From positions 558,001 through 622,000 of the forward strand of contig OW569351.1 of NCBI GenBank assembly GCA_937625935.1: a stretch of DNA of 64,000 bases. The letters run 5' to 3'. Positions 56,215 to 64,000 of the stretch are shown here, piece after piece; the first letter of the stretch is position 1, and each line of letters starts with the position of its first letter. A program made the position numbers and the translations under genes. The notes beneath the pieces were generated by a model that was given only the letters and a program-made list of their open reading frames with translations, searched no databases and had not been told where the DNA came from. This DNA comes from Tetramitus jugosus (Eukaryota > Heterolobosea > Eutetramitea > Acrasida > Vahlkampfiidae).

Positions 56215-56748
56215 CCAACCAGTGGTCAAAAAGCGGAACAACAGGAAACATTCACGAGTTCGATCATTGTGGATGCAAGGAGGTTAGTGATCAAGTGGCT
56301 ACTTGACAGTTGCTTTGAATTGTCTGTTCCGTGTCTAAAGAGCACAAAATCAGAGCATGACGAGGATGGTAGTGAGGATGGTGAGGAGGAGAATCATCGT
56401 GGAGATGCCTTCCCATCGAAAAAGCAAAAAAGAAGTGAAGAGATTGAGTTTGCCAGTGGTCCTGATGCGTTGCAAGTGATTGGTGAGATGGAACGTGACA
56501 TGTTTTGTCAAAATTTACTCGCCTTGTTGAAATTGTCAGTGTCGGATCAATTGAGTACCAATACGTTTGTTATCGATGGTGTAAATCAGATTCAGATGCT
56601 TCAAGTGGGAGAAACGAAACAAGAAGAAACATTCAACTCGGACGAGTCGTTGTTTGCGGTTTTCCTGGAGCTTTGGCACTGCATTTCTTTTCACAATCTT
56701 AGCTCATGGCTAGTGGAAAGGAACTCTGGTGATTGTTGTGAATCATAA
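56215..56748 (+). pseudogene. Truncated gene fragment next to the element, unknown
   Basis: An open frame begins right after TTTGTAG (a good intron acceptor ending at 56214) and runs 177 codons to TAA. The first ATG inside is well downstream. It contains a short helical part (RRLVIKWLLDSCFELSVPCL), an acidic stretch, then ESLFAVFLELWHCISFHNLS near the end. No family was recognised. The 5' exons are missing because the Fanzor element begins 30 bp upstream, so it is probably the remaining last exon of a gene split by the insertion. A weak similarity to the gene at 59535-60843 is possible (acidic stretch, then helix with LWHCISFHN versus LLYRLTTFHR). Confidence 0.4.
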
Positions 56749-56783
56749 GGAGAAGCAGGATCATTTCATTTTGATATACAACC

Positions 56784-57851
56784 TCACTCAGCAGCTCTAT
56801 TTACTATTAGTAGATCAGAAGCACCATCTCCACCTCCACCCCACCCAAATTTTTGAGTAATATCGGACAAGGGTGTTCTCTCTTTTGAAGGTTGTACAGT
56901 CGACCTTCTAATCTCTTTGTTAATATTCTGAAGATGCTTCCATGCATCACTCATGTACATTCTCTGACGCCAATCAGTAATCATACAGCCTCCAATTATC
57001 GCTTTTAGGTGATTGAAGCAAGGAGCATATTCTTCACCAAAAACTGAACTAAAGGTTTCGTATGCCTCATTCATGTATTTGGATATCATACTATGGCACT
57101 TTTGGTTTTCGATAGTGTTTGTGACAGGCTGAATGAAGCATTCATCCCCTGTCAACATCAATTTTAGATAATGGGCAAATAAAACACCAATCGAAAAGAT
57201 ATCCATGGCTGTATTGATAAGAAAATCGTCCCCACATACAAATGGTCGTGTTCTTCCAATAGTACCCGTTATTGAATGAGTCAATGAGTAGCTGCAATTC
57301 ATATCGATAATAACAGCATCATGCAATTCAAAGTCATTTTCCACAACTATGTTCGATTTTCTGAACATGACGTTCCAAATCGATAGGTCACCATGAATAA
57401 TAGTCTTCCTATGCAATTCCTTTACACCTTTCATTATTCCAATCATTAGGTGACAAAGGATTTTCAATTTAGATCCCCCTGAAAGTTTTTGAATCTTACT
57501 GTAACTCAAATATTGGTCAAAGGGTACAAGTGTTTCTGTAACTGTTAAGTAGCACATTTTCCAGTATTTCACTTGTATTTCACTCTCCATTTTAGTTTTC
57601 CACTCAATAGGTGCCTTATTCACTCGTTCATGTTTCAAAATTTGAACCAAATTCATATGTTTCGGCACTTCACTCATTACTTTCTCTTCATCAACTGTTC
57701 CAATTGAAAGTTTCACAAACACTGGATATTGTGTTGATTGTGATTTTTGAGAGATAAAAGCAAAGCATTTGCTATTGTGCATCAACTCTCTGTTAATCGT
57801 AAATCCTAGCTCCAGTACAATCTCTGCCATTGATGAACAGTAATTCGTCAT
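56784..57851 (-). CDS. Divergent protein kinase
   Basis: 355 residues from ATG 57851, or 348 from ATG 57830 (MAEIVLELGF), which is the better start because it lies just beyond the direct repeat. Kinase core: YPVFVKLS (ATP-binding Lys), LHRKTIIHGDLSIWNVMF (catalytic loop HGDLxxxN), VIIDMNCSYS (DMN in place of DFG, Asp kept) and MDIFSIGVLFAHYLKLML (helix F with Asp). No glycine-rich loop is clear at the start, so the family position is uncertain. Catalysis seems possible. The ATG overlaps the stop of the upstream gene (ATGA, 57848-57851), so either they are one transcript or the kinase uses the start further in. Confidence 0.75.
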   Translation of the reverse strand: MTNYCSSMAEIVLELGFTINRELMHNSKCFAFISQKSQSTQYPVFVKLSIGTVDEEKVMSEVPKHMNLVQILKHERVNKAPIEWKTKMESEIQVKYWKMCYLTVTETLVPFDQYLSYSKIQKLSGGSKLKILCHLMIGIMKGVKELHRKTIIHGDLSIWNVMFRKSNIVVENDFELHDAVIIDMNCSYSLTHSITGTIGRTRPFVCGDDFLINTAMDIFSIGVLFAHYLKLMLTGDECFIQPVTNTIENQKCHSMISKYMNEAYETFSSVFGEEYAPCFNHLKAIIGGCMITDWRQRMYMSDAWKHLQNINKEIRRSTVQPSKERTPLSDITQKFGWGGGGDGASDLLIVNRAAE

Positions 57852-57913
57852 GAGATTTCTTGAGGAGCTTGAGGACGATGTAGAACCCCTATCTCTTTGC
57901 CCTTATATCCCTT
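57827..57913 (+). repeat. Direct repeat copy 1 (87 bp)
   Basis: Nearly identical to 59094-59183: one substitution and a small length change in a CT tract. It covers the last codons of the unknown gene at 57848-59090 and the start of the kinase gene. Confidence 0.85.
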
Positions 57914-59090
57914 GTTGTTACGACTGGAAGAATTATCTTTGTTGTTCTTTCGTTGACGATAGTCATTGTTGTCATTTTCATCATTATTTTCATTATTGTT
58001 GTCATCACTATCATCATTATTGAGGTAATCCTGCTTGTTGTACGTTAATTCAAATCTTTTTTCAAAGATTCCGTGCCTAAGAGTTCCTTTTCTAACATGA
58101 CAGCCATACTGGTCTCTCCAAATGAGATCAACTTCACAATTTCTTGCTCCCGAGAGAATATGCAATTGACTGTCTTGTTGGATAAAACCTAGAGAGCGTT
58201 TCGCTATTACTAGGGAAGTCAATAATCTATCTTGCAACTGTTGACTCATTTCCTCAGTTGTCATATCGACATCTAGTTGTCTCATAATTCTATGAACATT
58301 CGAAAATATCTTCATATCAATTTCTGGTAACTCTACACAGCATTTTTTGAGAGCAGCACCACAAGCGAACATGTCGGTCACTATTTCACACTTTACAACA
58401 GATGTGGTAAGCTTCAGTTTTTTGGGTGTTTCTTGGATGAGTGTCTCTTCTTTTTTCTTTGGTTCCGGTGTTCTTGGGATCAAATCATCTGATGATCGCT
58501 CGGATGTTTCCTCTTGTTTCTTGAGAGGTGTATCATCATACTTAATCAACCAAGAATTTAGAAATTGTTCTAATGGTTGTGGCAAGGCAGGAATGTCAGC
58601 ATTATGAACGACAACATCATTCTTGTGTTTCCCCCAAATTGGTTTGTTCAGTCGAAATTGCAGTTCAGCTGCCAAACCTCTTATCAATTCCACTTCATCA
58701 GAAAGTGTTCCTTGTGTCTCTAGCTTTTTAGTTACTTGGTTAATCTTTCTTAACAGCCTGGAGACCTCCTCGCTGTTGATCGTCCCACTTGATGAAACAT
58801 GTTCTTGGATCCTATTGTTGATGTACTCTTCTTCATCTTCACTGCCACCACTGGGCTGATAATTTTGGTCCTTCGAATCATCTGCTGGTTCTTCCTCTCT
58901 TTCATCTTCAGTCTTGTTCTTCTTGTTTGGATGACCTGAAGTACGTATTAGATGGCAGAGCACAGAGAAAAAAAACTGAACAATTCATACCATTTGCTTC
59001 AGCATCACGAACCCTCTTTCCATTCCTCAGCATTTTTTTCTTGTCCGTTAGGTCTTTTCGCGGGAAGGAAACAGCATCAAGCGAACCCAT
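57848..59090 (-). CDS. Unknown protein upstream of the kinase, two exons
   Basis: Exons 58991-59090 and 57848-58935, 395 residues. Exon 1 reads MGSLDAVSFPRKDLTDKKKM. The 55-nt intron (GTATGA...TTCAG) joins AEAN to GHPNKKNKTEDE. Residues 30-110 are acidic and helical (VSRLLRKINQVTKKLETQ). Residues 195-325 look folded: KLKLTTSVVKCEIVTDM, EEMSQQLQDRLLTSLVIAKR and ILSGARNCEVDLIWRD. The last pattern (acidic residue, then ExDLI strand) vaguely suggests a restriction-endonuclease fold. An Asn/Asp-rich tail ends in the direct repeat. Nuclease plus kinase would recall CR-type (Crinkler) proteins, but this is a weak hypothesis and no function is claimed. Confidence 0.6.
58936..58990 (-). other. Intron of the unknown gene upstream of the kinase
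   Basis: 55 nt, phase 1. Donor GTATGA after GCAAATG, T-rich tract, acceptor TACTTCAG. Without it exon 2 has no ATG before GHPNKKNK. Confidence 0.8.
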
Positions 59091-59093
59091 GAA

Positions 59094-59183
59094 CCATTGA
59101 TGAACAATAATTCGTCATGAGATTTCTTGAGGAGCTTGAGGACGATGTAGAACCCCATCTCTCTCTTTGCCCTTATATCCCTT
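59094..59183 (+). repeat. Direct repeat copy 2 (90 bp)
   Basis: Matches 57827-57913. It lies just upstream of the ATG at 59090 of the unknown minus-strand gene, so the same sequence precedes both minus-strand genes and probably serves as promoter/5' leader. Confidence 0.85.
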
Positions 59184-59202
59184 CTTTCTTTGAAGGCTGG
59201 TC

Positions 59203-59442
59203 ATGCACAACGGCCTTCTAGCATGGAGGACGAATCCATTTGTCAACAAGAGTTCTTGGATGATTCCAGACTTGAATGGCCAACCATTCCATGGATTAGG
59301 ATTATGGGATGTTCCGCCGGAGTATTGCGATTACAACAAAATTCAGTCACTTCAAAATCCACCCACAGCTGAAGCGTCAAAAGTACCCGTTGTTCGTTGT
59401 ATAGTTTGTAGAGTTCTTCAATGGTTGTTGCATGAACAGTGA
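59203..59442 (+). CDS. Short ORF, possible exon, unknown
   Basis: 79 residues from ATG 59203, with protein-like composition (WMIPDLNGQPFHGLGLWDVP, then PEYCDYNKI, and CIVCRVLQWLLHEQ). It ends 130 bp before a helical frame on the same strand and could be a first exon of that gene, but I found no splice pair that joins them in phase. It may be a remnant. Confidence 0.35.
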   Translation: MHNGLLAWRTNPFVNKSSWMIPDLNGQPFHGLGLWDVPPEYCDYNKIQSLQNPPTAEASKVPVVRCIVCRVLQWLLHEQ

Positions 59443-59534
59443 ATCCTTGAGATTATTTTGATACAACCGCTTGTTCTTAAGGTGGCGGTTTGACTCGGCC
59501 AAGAAGACTCTCGTCGTATTTAAACCTTAAGTGA

Positions 59535-60843
59535 TTGTCATGGGAAAATGCTCTTTCTTACGACAAGAAGCAAGATAATTTCAAAATTGCTGCTAGAGTT
59601 CTGAAACTTATACACTCTTTACAAACCATTGTAGAAAGCTTCTTGGTCCAACATACCTACAGTCCCAAACCTAAGAGAGCTAAGAGGACTACAGAATCTG
59701 AGGAAGAGGGTGAGAATTTCCAACAATTGTGTTTTTCATTACTTTATCGGCTCACTACCTTCCATAGATCTTTGCCTTATCGTGTTGAAAGCCTTTCACA
59801 AAGACTAACGTCGCTGTGATCAAGTACATACATGGGAACTTCAACCATAGTGATTCTTTTTTATGCTGTTTTAGGAAATTCCCTGAGCCACAGTTTAGAC
59901 TGTTCGAGAGAAAGATTATTAGTGGAATGCCCAGGCTAACTCTAGGTCCCACAACAAGGCGAAGTCGAGTGAAAGAAAAAACATAAGCCATCTATTCGAA
60001 AGTAGATTGAAGGGCAATGTACGCAGTGTGAAGGAGGTAATCCCCTCATACAGAGTGGCTAGGAATCAAGTCAAGGAGTTCATTTTCAAATTTCTATCTA
60101 CAATGTATGATGATAATGAAGGTACGGAAAATAATTTGAACTCTAAAGTTGAAGATGATGATTGGGTGAAGTTGAGGACTGAGTTGTGCAAGTATCAATG
60201 GGCAAAGAAAGGAGAGAACACATATGTGATCTATCAACTTTTGGCTATTTACTGTTCTGTGGCTAACTTTTTTTCGATCGATTTGCATAATGACCAACAA
60301 GGGGGGAACAGGATGTTCTTGTGGACCAAAATTTTATTCACATTGTTTGACTTGAACTTAATAGAGAGAGCTTCTCTAGACCGAATAACATTCGGAGGAC
60401 TTCTCGAGTTTTGGATCCTAATTGTATCCGGTCATTGGATTCAGGAGCTTTGGGAGTTCATCGATGATGAAGAAAATGCATGGCATGAACTTCAATCTTG
60501 TCCAAACCACAGGACATGTGTCTTATCTGGTCCTAATATGGATGAAACAGGGGATTATTTTATGTCCATGTTACAGCAAGGGGTGTACAGAGTATCTCAC
60601 GATGAAGACGTAAAAATTCTGGACGAGGAGCAGGATTCATCTTCATTCCTGGATAAGGAAGAACTTCAATATTTGTTCGAGGGACTTAGATCCTCAACTG
60701 ATGAGGATGAGGAGGTTTCAACTGTATCAAAGAAAGTAACACCCAAGAAGACCTCCAAGGCCTCCAAGAAACCTGATACTATTGACCAGGTCACAGTACT
60801 AACCAAACCAAGAAGTTCTTCAAGAAGAATTTCATCACCTTAA
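59535..60843 (+). pseudogene. Unknown gene with probable intron and one-base frameshift
   Basis: Three frames line up. Frame 1 (59535-59819) gives a helical part with FKIAARVLKLIHSLQTIVES and PYRVESLSQRL. After a likely intron (acceptor TTTTAG at 59874) frame 2 gives KFPEPQFRLFERKIISGMPR and a basic run to TAA (59983). Frame 3 (to 60843) continues NISHLFESRLKGNVRSVKEV, then mostly helices (YVIYQLLAIYCSVANFF) and a Lys/Ser tail. One extra A in the A6 run near 59977-59982 would connect frames 2 and 3, so this is either a decayed gene or a sequence error. The function is not recognised. No ATG starts frame 1, so the true 5' end is missing or further upstream. Confidence 0.45.
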
Positions 60844-61234
60844 TTGATTTTAGTATAAAAAAATAAAGATGTCACTTTTGGCTTATGAAAGAAGTAACTC
60901 ATCTCCTTCATTTACCAGAGCTGTTTCGTACATACACTGTTAATGTTGACTATTCGAATCAGAACATTCCCAAAGCATCGCACCATCTCCTGACGCTCCA
61001 ACGACGTTCTTAGATGCAAACCAATTTGAAACTCGATCTACACTAGGATCATGAATACGTATCGGGTGGCATACGCAGTTGGAATCACAACTACTGAAGT
61101 TCAACCGAACGTATTCAATGAACCGATTCTACCGAATACACAAGAACAAAAAGTCATTCCAATATTCAACTAAATCGGGGCAATTATCATGTTCGCCAAG
61201 TCGTGTTATTTTCTAGGCTTTTGCCCGCCGCCCG
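60844..61234. promoter_or_regulatory. Intergenic region before the JmjC gene
   Basis: About 390 bases with the AATAAA poly-A signal of the previous gene near 60861. TTTTCTAG at 61209-61216 could be an acceptor for a 5' UTR intron. No RNA gene was seen. Confidence 0.35.
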
Positions 61235-63382
61235 ATGCATCCTTTTTCAAAAGGACAAGAGATGAGCAATTATCAAACCGGTCATCAGTCTTGGAACATT
61301 ATTAATCAGCCACTTAAGAATCCGAACAATGGATTCCAGCTCGGACCTTCAGATAAAGAAGTTGTCACACCTGCCGTTGTTGTTAAAGACAAAAGAATGG
61401 TGGCTAAGAAGATGCAGGAAGCCAATTGGGAACCAATACTTTTTAAGGATGGTGCTACCTCTCTCTCAGTCCATAGTATTGATTCTGTTGATGATCTTGA
61501 TTTTTCTGCTGTTTCTTCTTCGAAGATCCGTTCGAAGACCAGTTCCAAATCGAAGAAACGTGGGACAAAATCGCATCGTGTTCTGTTGGATCAATTGAGA
61601 ATCGAAGACAGTCTTCCAGTCGACCAAACCAAAATGGACGAAAGCATGTCGTATGTAGAATTGGGTGTCGAGAGGGGTGACACGTTGGAACATGTTTATG
61701 ATGAGCATATGAGAGTGGGAAACTACGCATATGATATCATTGTCCCTCATCATATTCTTGAGCCATTTCGACAGTTTGTACCCGCAGAATTGCAACCGGA
61801 GTATAGATACAATATATTTTCTCAAGAAAAGGAGCTGAAGACGCACTATGCCTACTTGGGCTGCCATGGAACTGGCACAGGCATTCACTGGGACATCTTT
61901 TCCTCCATTGGAATCAATCAAATGGTAGGTATCTACTACCCGGACAAGAAAGCAGATGTCTGTATCATCGGTTCCAAGGATAAAGATATCAAGGCTCAAA
62001 AAGACTCGATGTATGCTATATGGGTGTTTGGGGCTCCCCAACACCGTGAGGCTCTTCTCTCAAAGGTCCACAACTTGGCTACTGGTAAGAGATTCCTGCA
62101 TTGGAGAAAGATATCAGATCTGGGATTGCCTTGTGTTTTTTTGAAGCAAAGTATTGGTGATATCGTCATCATACCTCCTGGTTGGTTGCATCAGGTTTCC
62201 AACGTCAGTCATGACATGGATAAGGATGAGCGAGCCTGCTTAAAGATAGCATGGAACGTACTGCATGTCAAGGATTTACCACTTACAAATGCAGAGTACG
62301 AAGTCCATCGAGCATATCACAGGGATACTACCTATGTGGTCCGCGCGTCTGCGTTTAGGTGTCTTTCTAATTTGCTAAACATGCATAAGCATAGTGATAA
62401 GGATAAGGAAGTCGTTCGAACGCTTTACAGTACCTTATCGCACTGGTTTGATGAGATAAGGCTTGATATTGATGTCATTCCCAGTTTGACACCAAACAAG
62501 GATTGTCTCACCTCCTATATGTGCTCTAGATGTGCCACTGATTTATTTGTCTTTGGATTCAACTGTTCTAGTTGTTACTCATTTCTCATTTGCCACAAGT
62601 GTGTCCTGATGAATGATACTTTGTGTCATCCTGAGAATTACAAGGTAGTTAGAACGAACGATGTAGCATTCGAGGACGTCGACAAAACTCTGTCCAAAGC
62701 TCGAAGTCATCTGGAACAGTGGAATATTCAAATTGAACCAAATGAAGTCCCAAAGTTCACTTGTGCCATGGCTCTTCAAAAGATTGAATATGAAAGAAGC
62801 AAGATGATGCTCCAGAAATTTCAACAATTGCTATTGAACGATAACGAACTGAAAGGCAAGTTGAAGAAATGTCACTTTTTTGAAGATGAAGAAAATGGCC
62901 TGGTTATCAGAGAGCTCACTCAACTGGAACTAATAATTGAAGCAACAAAGGTCGAACAACATTACCTCTGGAAATTCAACTCTCGAAACATCTTACGTTT
63001 CGCAATCAAGGCCATAACTCCCGAGGATGTGATAGTGTTGAATATTCATCAAAACTTTCTATCCGATAATCACAAAGTCCAGATGGAGATTCTTTTGGGT
63101 CCAATGAAACCGTTGGTGTCAATATTGAATTTATTGAATGATAAACCTGAGGATGATCGAGAAGGTGCCATCATTGCTCTGACCGGCATTTTGCAATCAA
63201 TCACGGATATAGGAAACAAGGCAATTAAGAGCAAAGGAGATGTACAAGAACCACCAAGAAAGAAACAAAGACTTCCAGCTGAAGGCTTCTGTTTGTCAAT
63301 TGGAAAGCTGGTTCGAGTATGTGATAGTATTGATCAATGGTACTACCACAACGAACAAAAGAATATTATTTTCATGATTTAA
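61235..63382 (+). CDS. JmjC-domain protein with a cysteine cluster
   Basis: 715 residues. The JmjC fold keeps H218 and D220 (GTGIHWDIFSS), H319 (PPGWLHQVSN) as the Fe(II) ligands, and CLKIAWNVL near the end of the barrel. Residues 425-470 hold a Cys/His cluster (MCSRCATDLFVFGFNCSSCY, then ICHKC) like a ZZ or treble-clef finger. A basic NLS-like stretch precedes the domain (SSKIRSKTSSKSKKRG), and another lies near the C-terminus (PRKKQR). The rest is helical. The family uses 2-oxoglutarate and O2 to hydroxylate or demethylate lysines, often on histones. The order JmjC then zinc finger is as in some KDM-like proteins, but no subfamily was assigned. Confidence 0.85.
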   Translation: MHPFSKGQEMSNYQTGHQSWNIINQPLKNPNNGFQLGPSDKEVVTPAVVVKDKRMVAKKMQEANWEPILFKDGATSLSVHSIDSVDDLDFSAVSSSKIRSKTSSKSKKRGTKSHRVLLDQLRIEDSLPVDQTKMDESMSYVELGVERGDTLEHVYDEHMRVGNYAYDIIVPHHILEPFRQFVPAELQPEYRYNIFSQEKELKTHYAYLGCHGTGTGIHWDIFSSIGINQMVGIYYPDKKADVCIIGSKDKDIKAQKDSMYAIWVFGAPQHREALLSKVHNLATGKRFLHWRKISDLGLPCVFLKQSIGDIVIIPPGWLHQVSNVSHDMDKDERACLKIAWNVLHVKDLPLTNAEYEVHRAYHRDTTYVVRASAFRCLSNLLNMHKHSDKDKEVVRTLYSTLSHWFDEIRLDIDVIPSLTPNKDCLTSYMCSRCATDLFVFGFNCSSCYSFLICHKCVLMNDTLCHPENYKVVRTNDVAFEDVDKTLSKARSHLEQWNIQIEPNEVPKFTCAMALQKIEYERSKMMLQKFQQLLLNDNELKGKLKKCHFFEDEENGLVIRELTQLELIIEATKVEQHYLWKFNSRNILRFAIKAITPEDVIVLNIHQNFLSDNHKVQMEILLGPMKPLVSILNLLNDKPEDDREGAIIALTGILQSITDIGNKAIKSKGDVQEPPRKKQRLPAEGFCLSIGKLVRVCDSIDQWYYHNEQKNIIFMI

Positions 63383-63679
63383 TACAAGCAGAAGATAGAC
63401 AGAGAGGGTACCGACTACATTGTAGATAATAAAGAGGTTTGAAAGTTGCCATACCTAGAAATTCATTTGCGGTATCTTCACTCCTTGATCCTATCCCTCG
63501 AACAGAGATACGTTTATCATCTCAAACATAGATGGAAGTGCAACTACGGACGATATTGAACCAGGATACGTTTGTGATAGCAAACGTCTGTGAGTTCACA
63601 ACTACGGTTGTTCAACTTTCCAACATGGACAAAACAGACAATGACAAGTTGATTTCAAACAAATAACTAAAGAAATAAA

Positions 63680-63895
63680 ATGAATCCCTGTAGTGACATC
63701 ATCCTCTATTTATTCGACCAGTATATCGACACGCGTCAATACTTTTTCCATACAACCATGACTGGATTGAAGTGCTACACACCAATCACGATTCCTGTTG
63801 GTCGCACTAATAAGGGCAATCCCCTCAGTCAAGGTCAAGAAGAATATAATGCCAAACAGAGAAGTGCGAGAGCTCGACCTATTTTTCGGTTGTAA
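63680..63895 (+). CDS. Short ORF, unknown
   Basis: 71 residues from ATG 63680. It contains DIILYLFDQYIDTRQYFF and a basic C-terminus. No motif was recognised. It may be the first exon of a gene running off the window. The space 63896-64000 holds no clear signal. Confidence 0.3.
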   Translation: MNPCSDIILYLFDQYIDTRQYFFHTTMTGLKCYTPITIPVGRTNKGNPLSQGQEEYNAKQRSARARPIFRL

Positions 63896-64000
63896 AACCA
63901 AAATCCCGCGCCACCTTCGGGGAAATTAAAACAAAGTTGAAGAGTTTCACCACAGCATGGGCTGAAAGTGAACACCAACAAGATTACCTGTTTTCCATTG

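Noticed and set aside
59476..59531. Second possible pair of TTAA-containing ends (CTTAAGGT and ACCTTAAG, about 40 bp apart)
   Set aside because: Only 8 bp of identity, no cargo between them and no match to the 16-bp ends of the Fanzor element.

Overview
The window is nuclear DNA of a free-living amoeba, most likely Naegleria (Heterolobosea). Intergenic gaps are short, genes are mostly intronless, and the few introns are short (49-90 nt, one of 312 nt). Introns usually begin GTATG or GTAAG and have CTAAC-like branch sites. Many proteins carry long poly-N, poly-Q and poly-S tracts. The gene set also fits: a TSET coat subunit, a secreted cathepsin B-like protease and a Fanzor nuclease. The species cannot be fixed from sequence alone.

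Region 1 (1-52,477) is dense, mostly ordinary eukaryotic gene space. In order it holds: a partial secreted-type protein; a HAD hydrolase; a TSET/TPLATE coat subunit (TWD40-2/TTRAY2); a two-TM protein; an F-box protein; a low-complexity Q/P/S protein; a fumarylacetoacetate-hydrolase + strictosidine-synthase-like fusion; a 5'-3' exoribonuclease (XRN) with a PITH domain inside its catalytic region; two low-complexity proteins of unknown role; an OXR1-type LysM-TLDc protein; mitochondrial ribosomal protein bL20; a sphingosine-kinase-like lipid kinase; cathepsin B; a wax-ester-synthase/DGAT-like acyltransferase; a cupin; a peroxisomal acyl-CoA oxidase with a PTS2 signal; a PB1-domain protein; a PMS1-like MutL homologue; an F-box/LRR protein; a secreted endonuclease/exonuclease/phosphatase-fold protein; a dual-specificity pseudophosphatase; a three-exon multipass membrane protein; an ankyrin protein; a SET/MYND protein; and an RCC1-repeat protein.

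Region 2 (52,503-56,182) looks like a 3.7 kb mobile element. Perfect 16-bp inverted repeats that begin with TTAA bound it. It encodes a 637-aa Fanzor (eukaryotic TnpB-like RNA-guided nuclease). Also inside are a 56-aa zinc-ribbon ORF, an F-box ORF and an in-frame internal fragment of the retromer gene VPS35. The 73 bases between the Fanzor stop codon and the right repeat can fold into two hairpins, where a guide-RNA scaffold would be expected.

Region 3 (56,183-64,000) is accessory in character. It holds a truncated gene beside the element, a divergent protein kinase overlapping an unknown gene by 4 bp, an 87/90-bp direct repeat, a gene with an apparent one-base frameshift in an A run, a JmjC protein with a cysteine cluster, and a short ORF.

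The strongest leads are the nested XRN-PITH protein, the Fanzor element with captured gene pieces, and the membrane-anchored FAH/SSL fusion. All start choices use ATG, and splice sites were inferred by eye from reading frame and homology.
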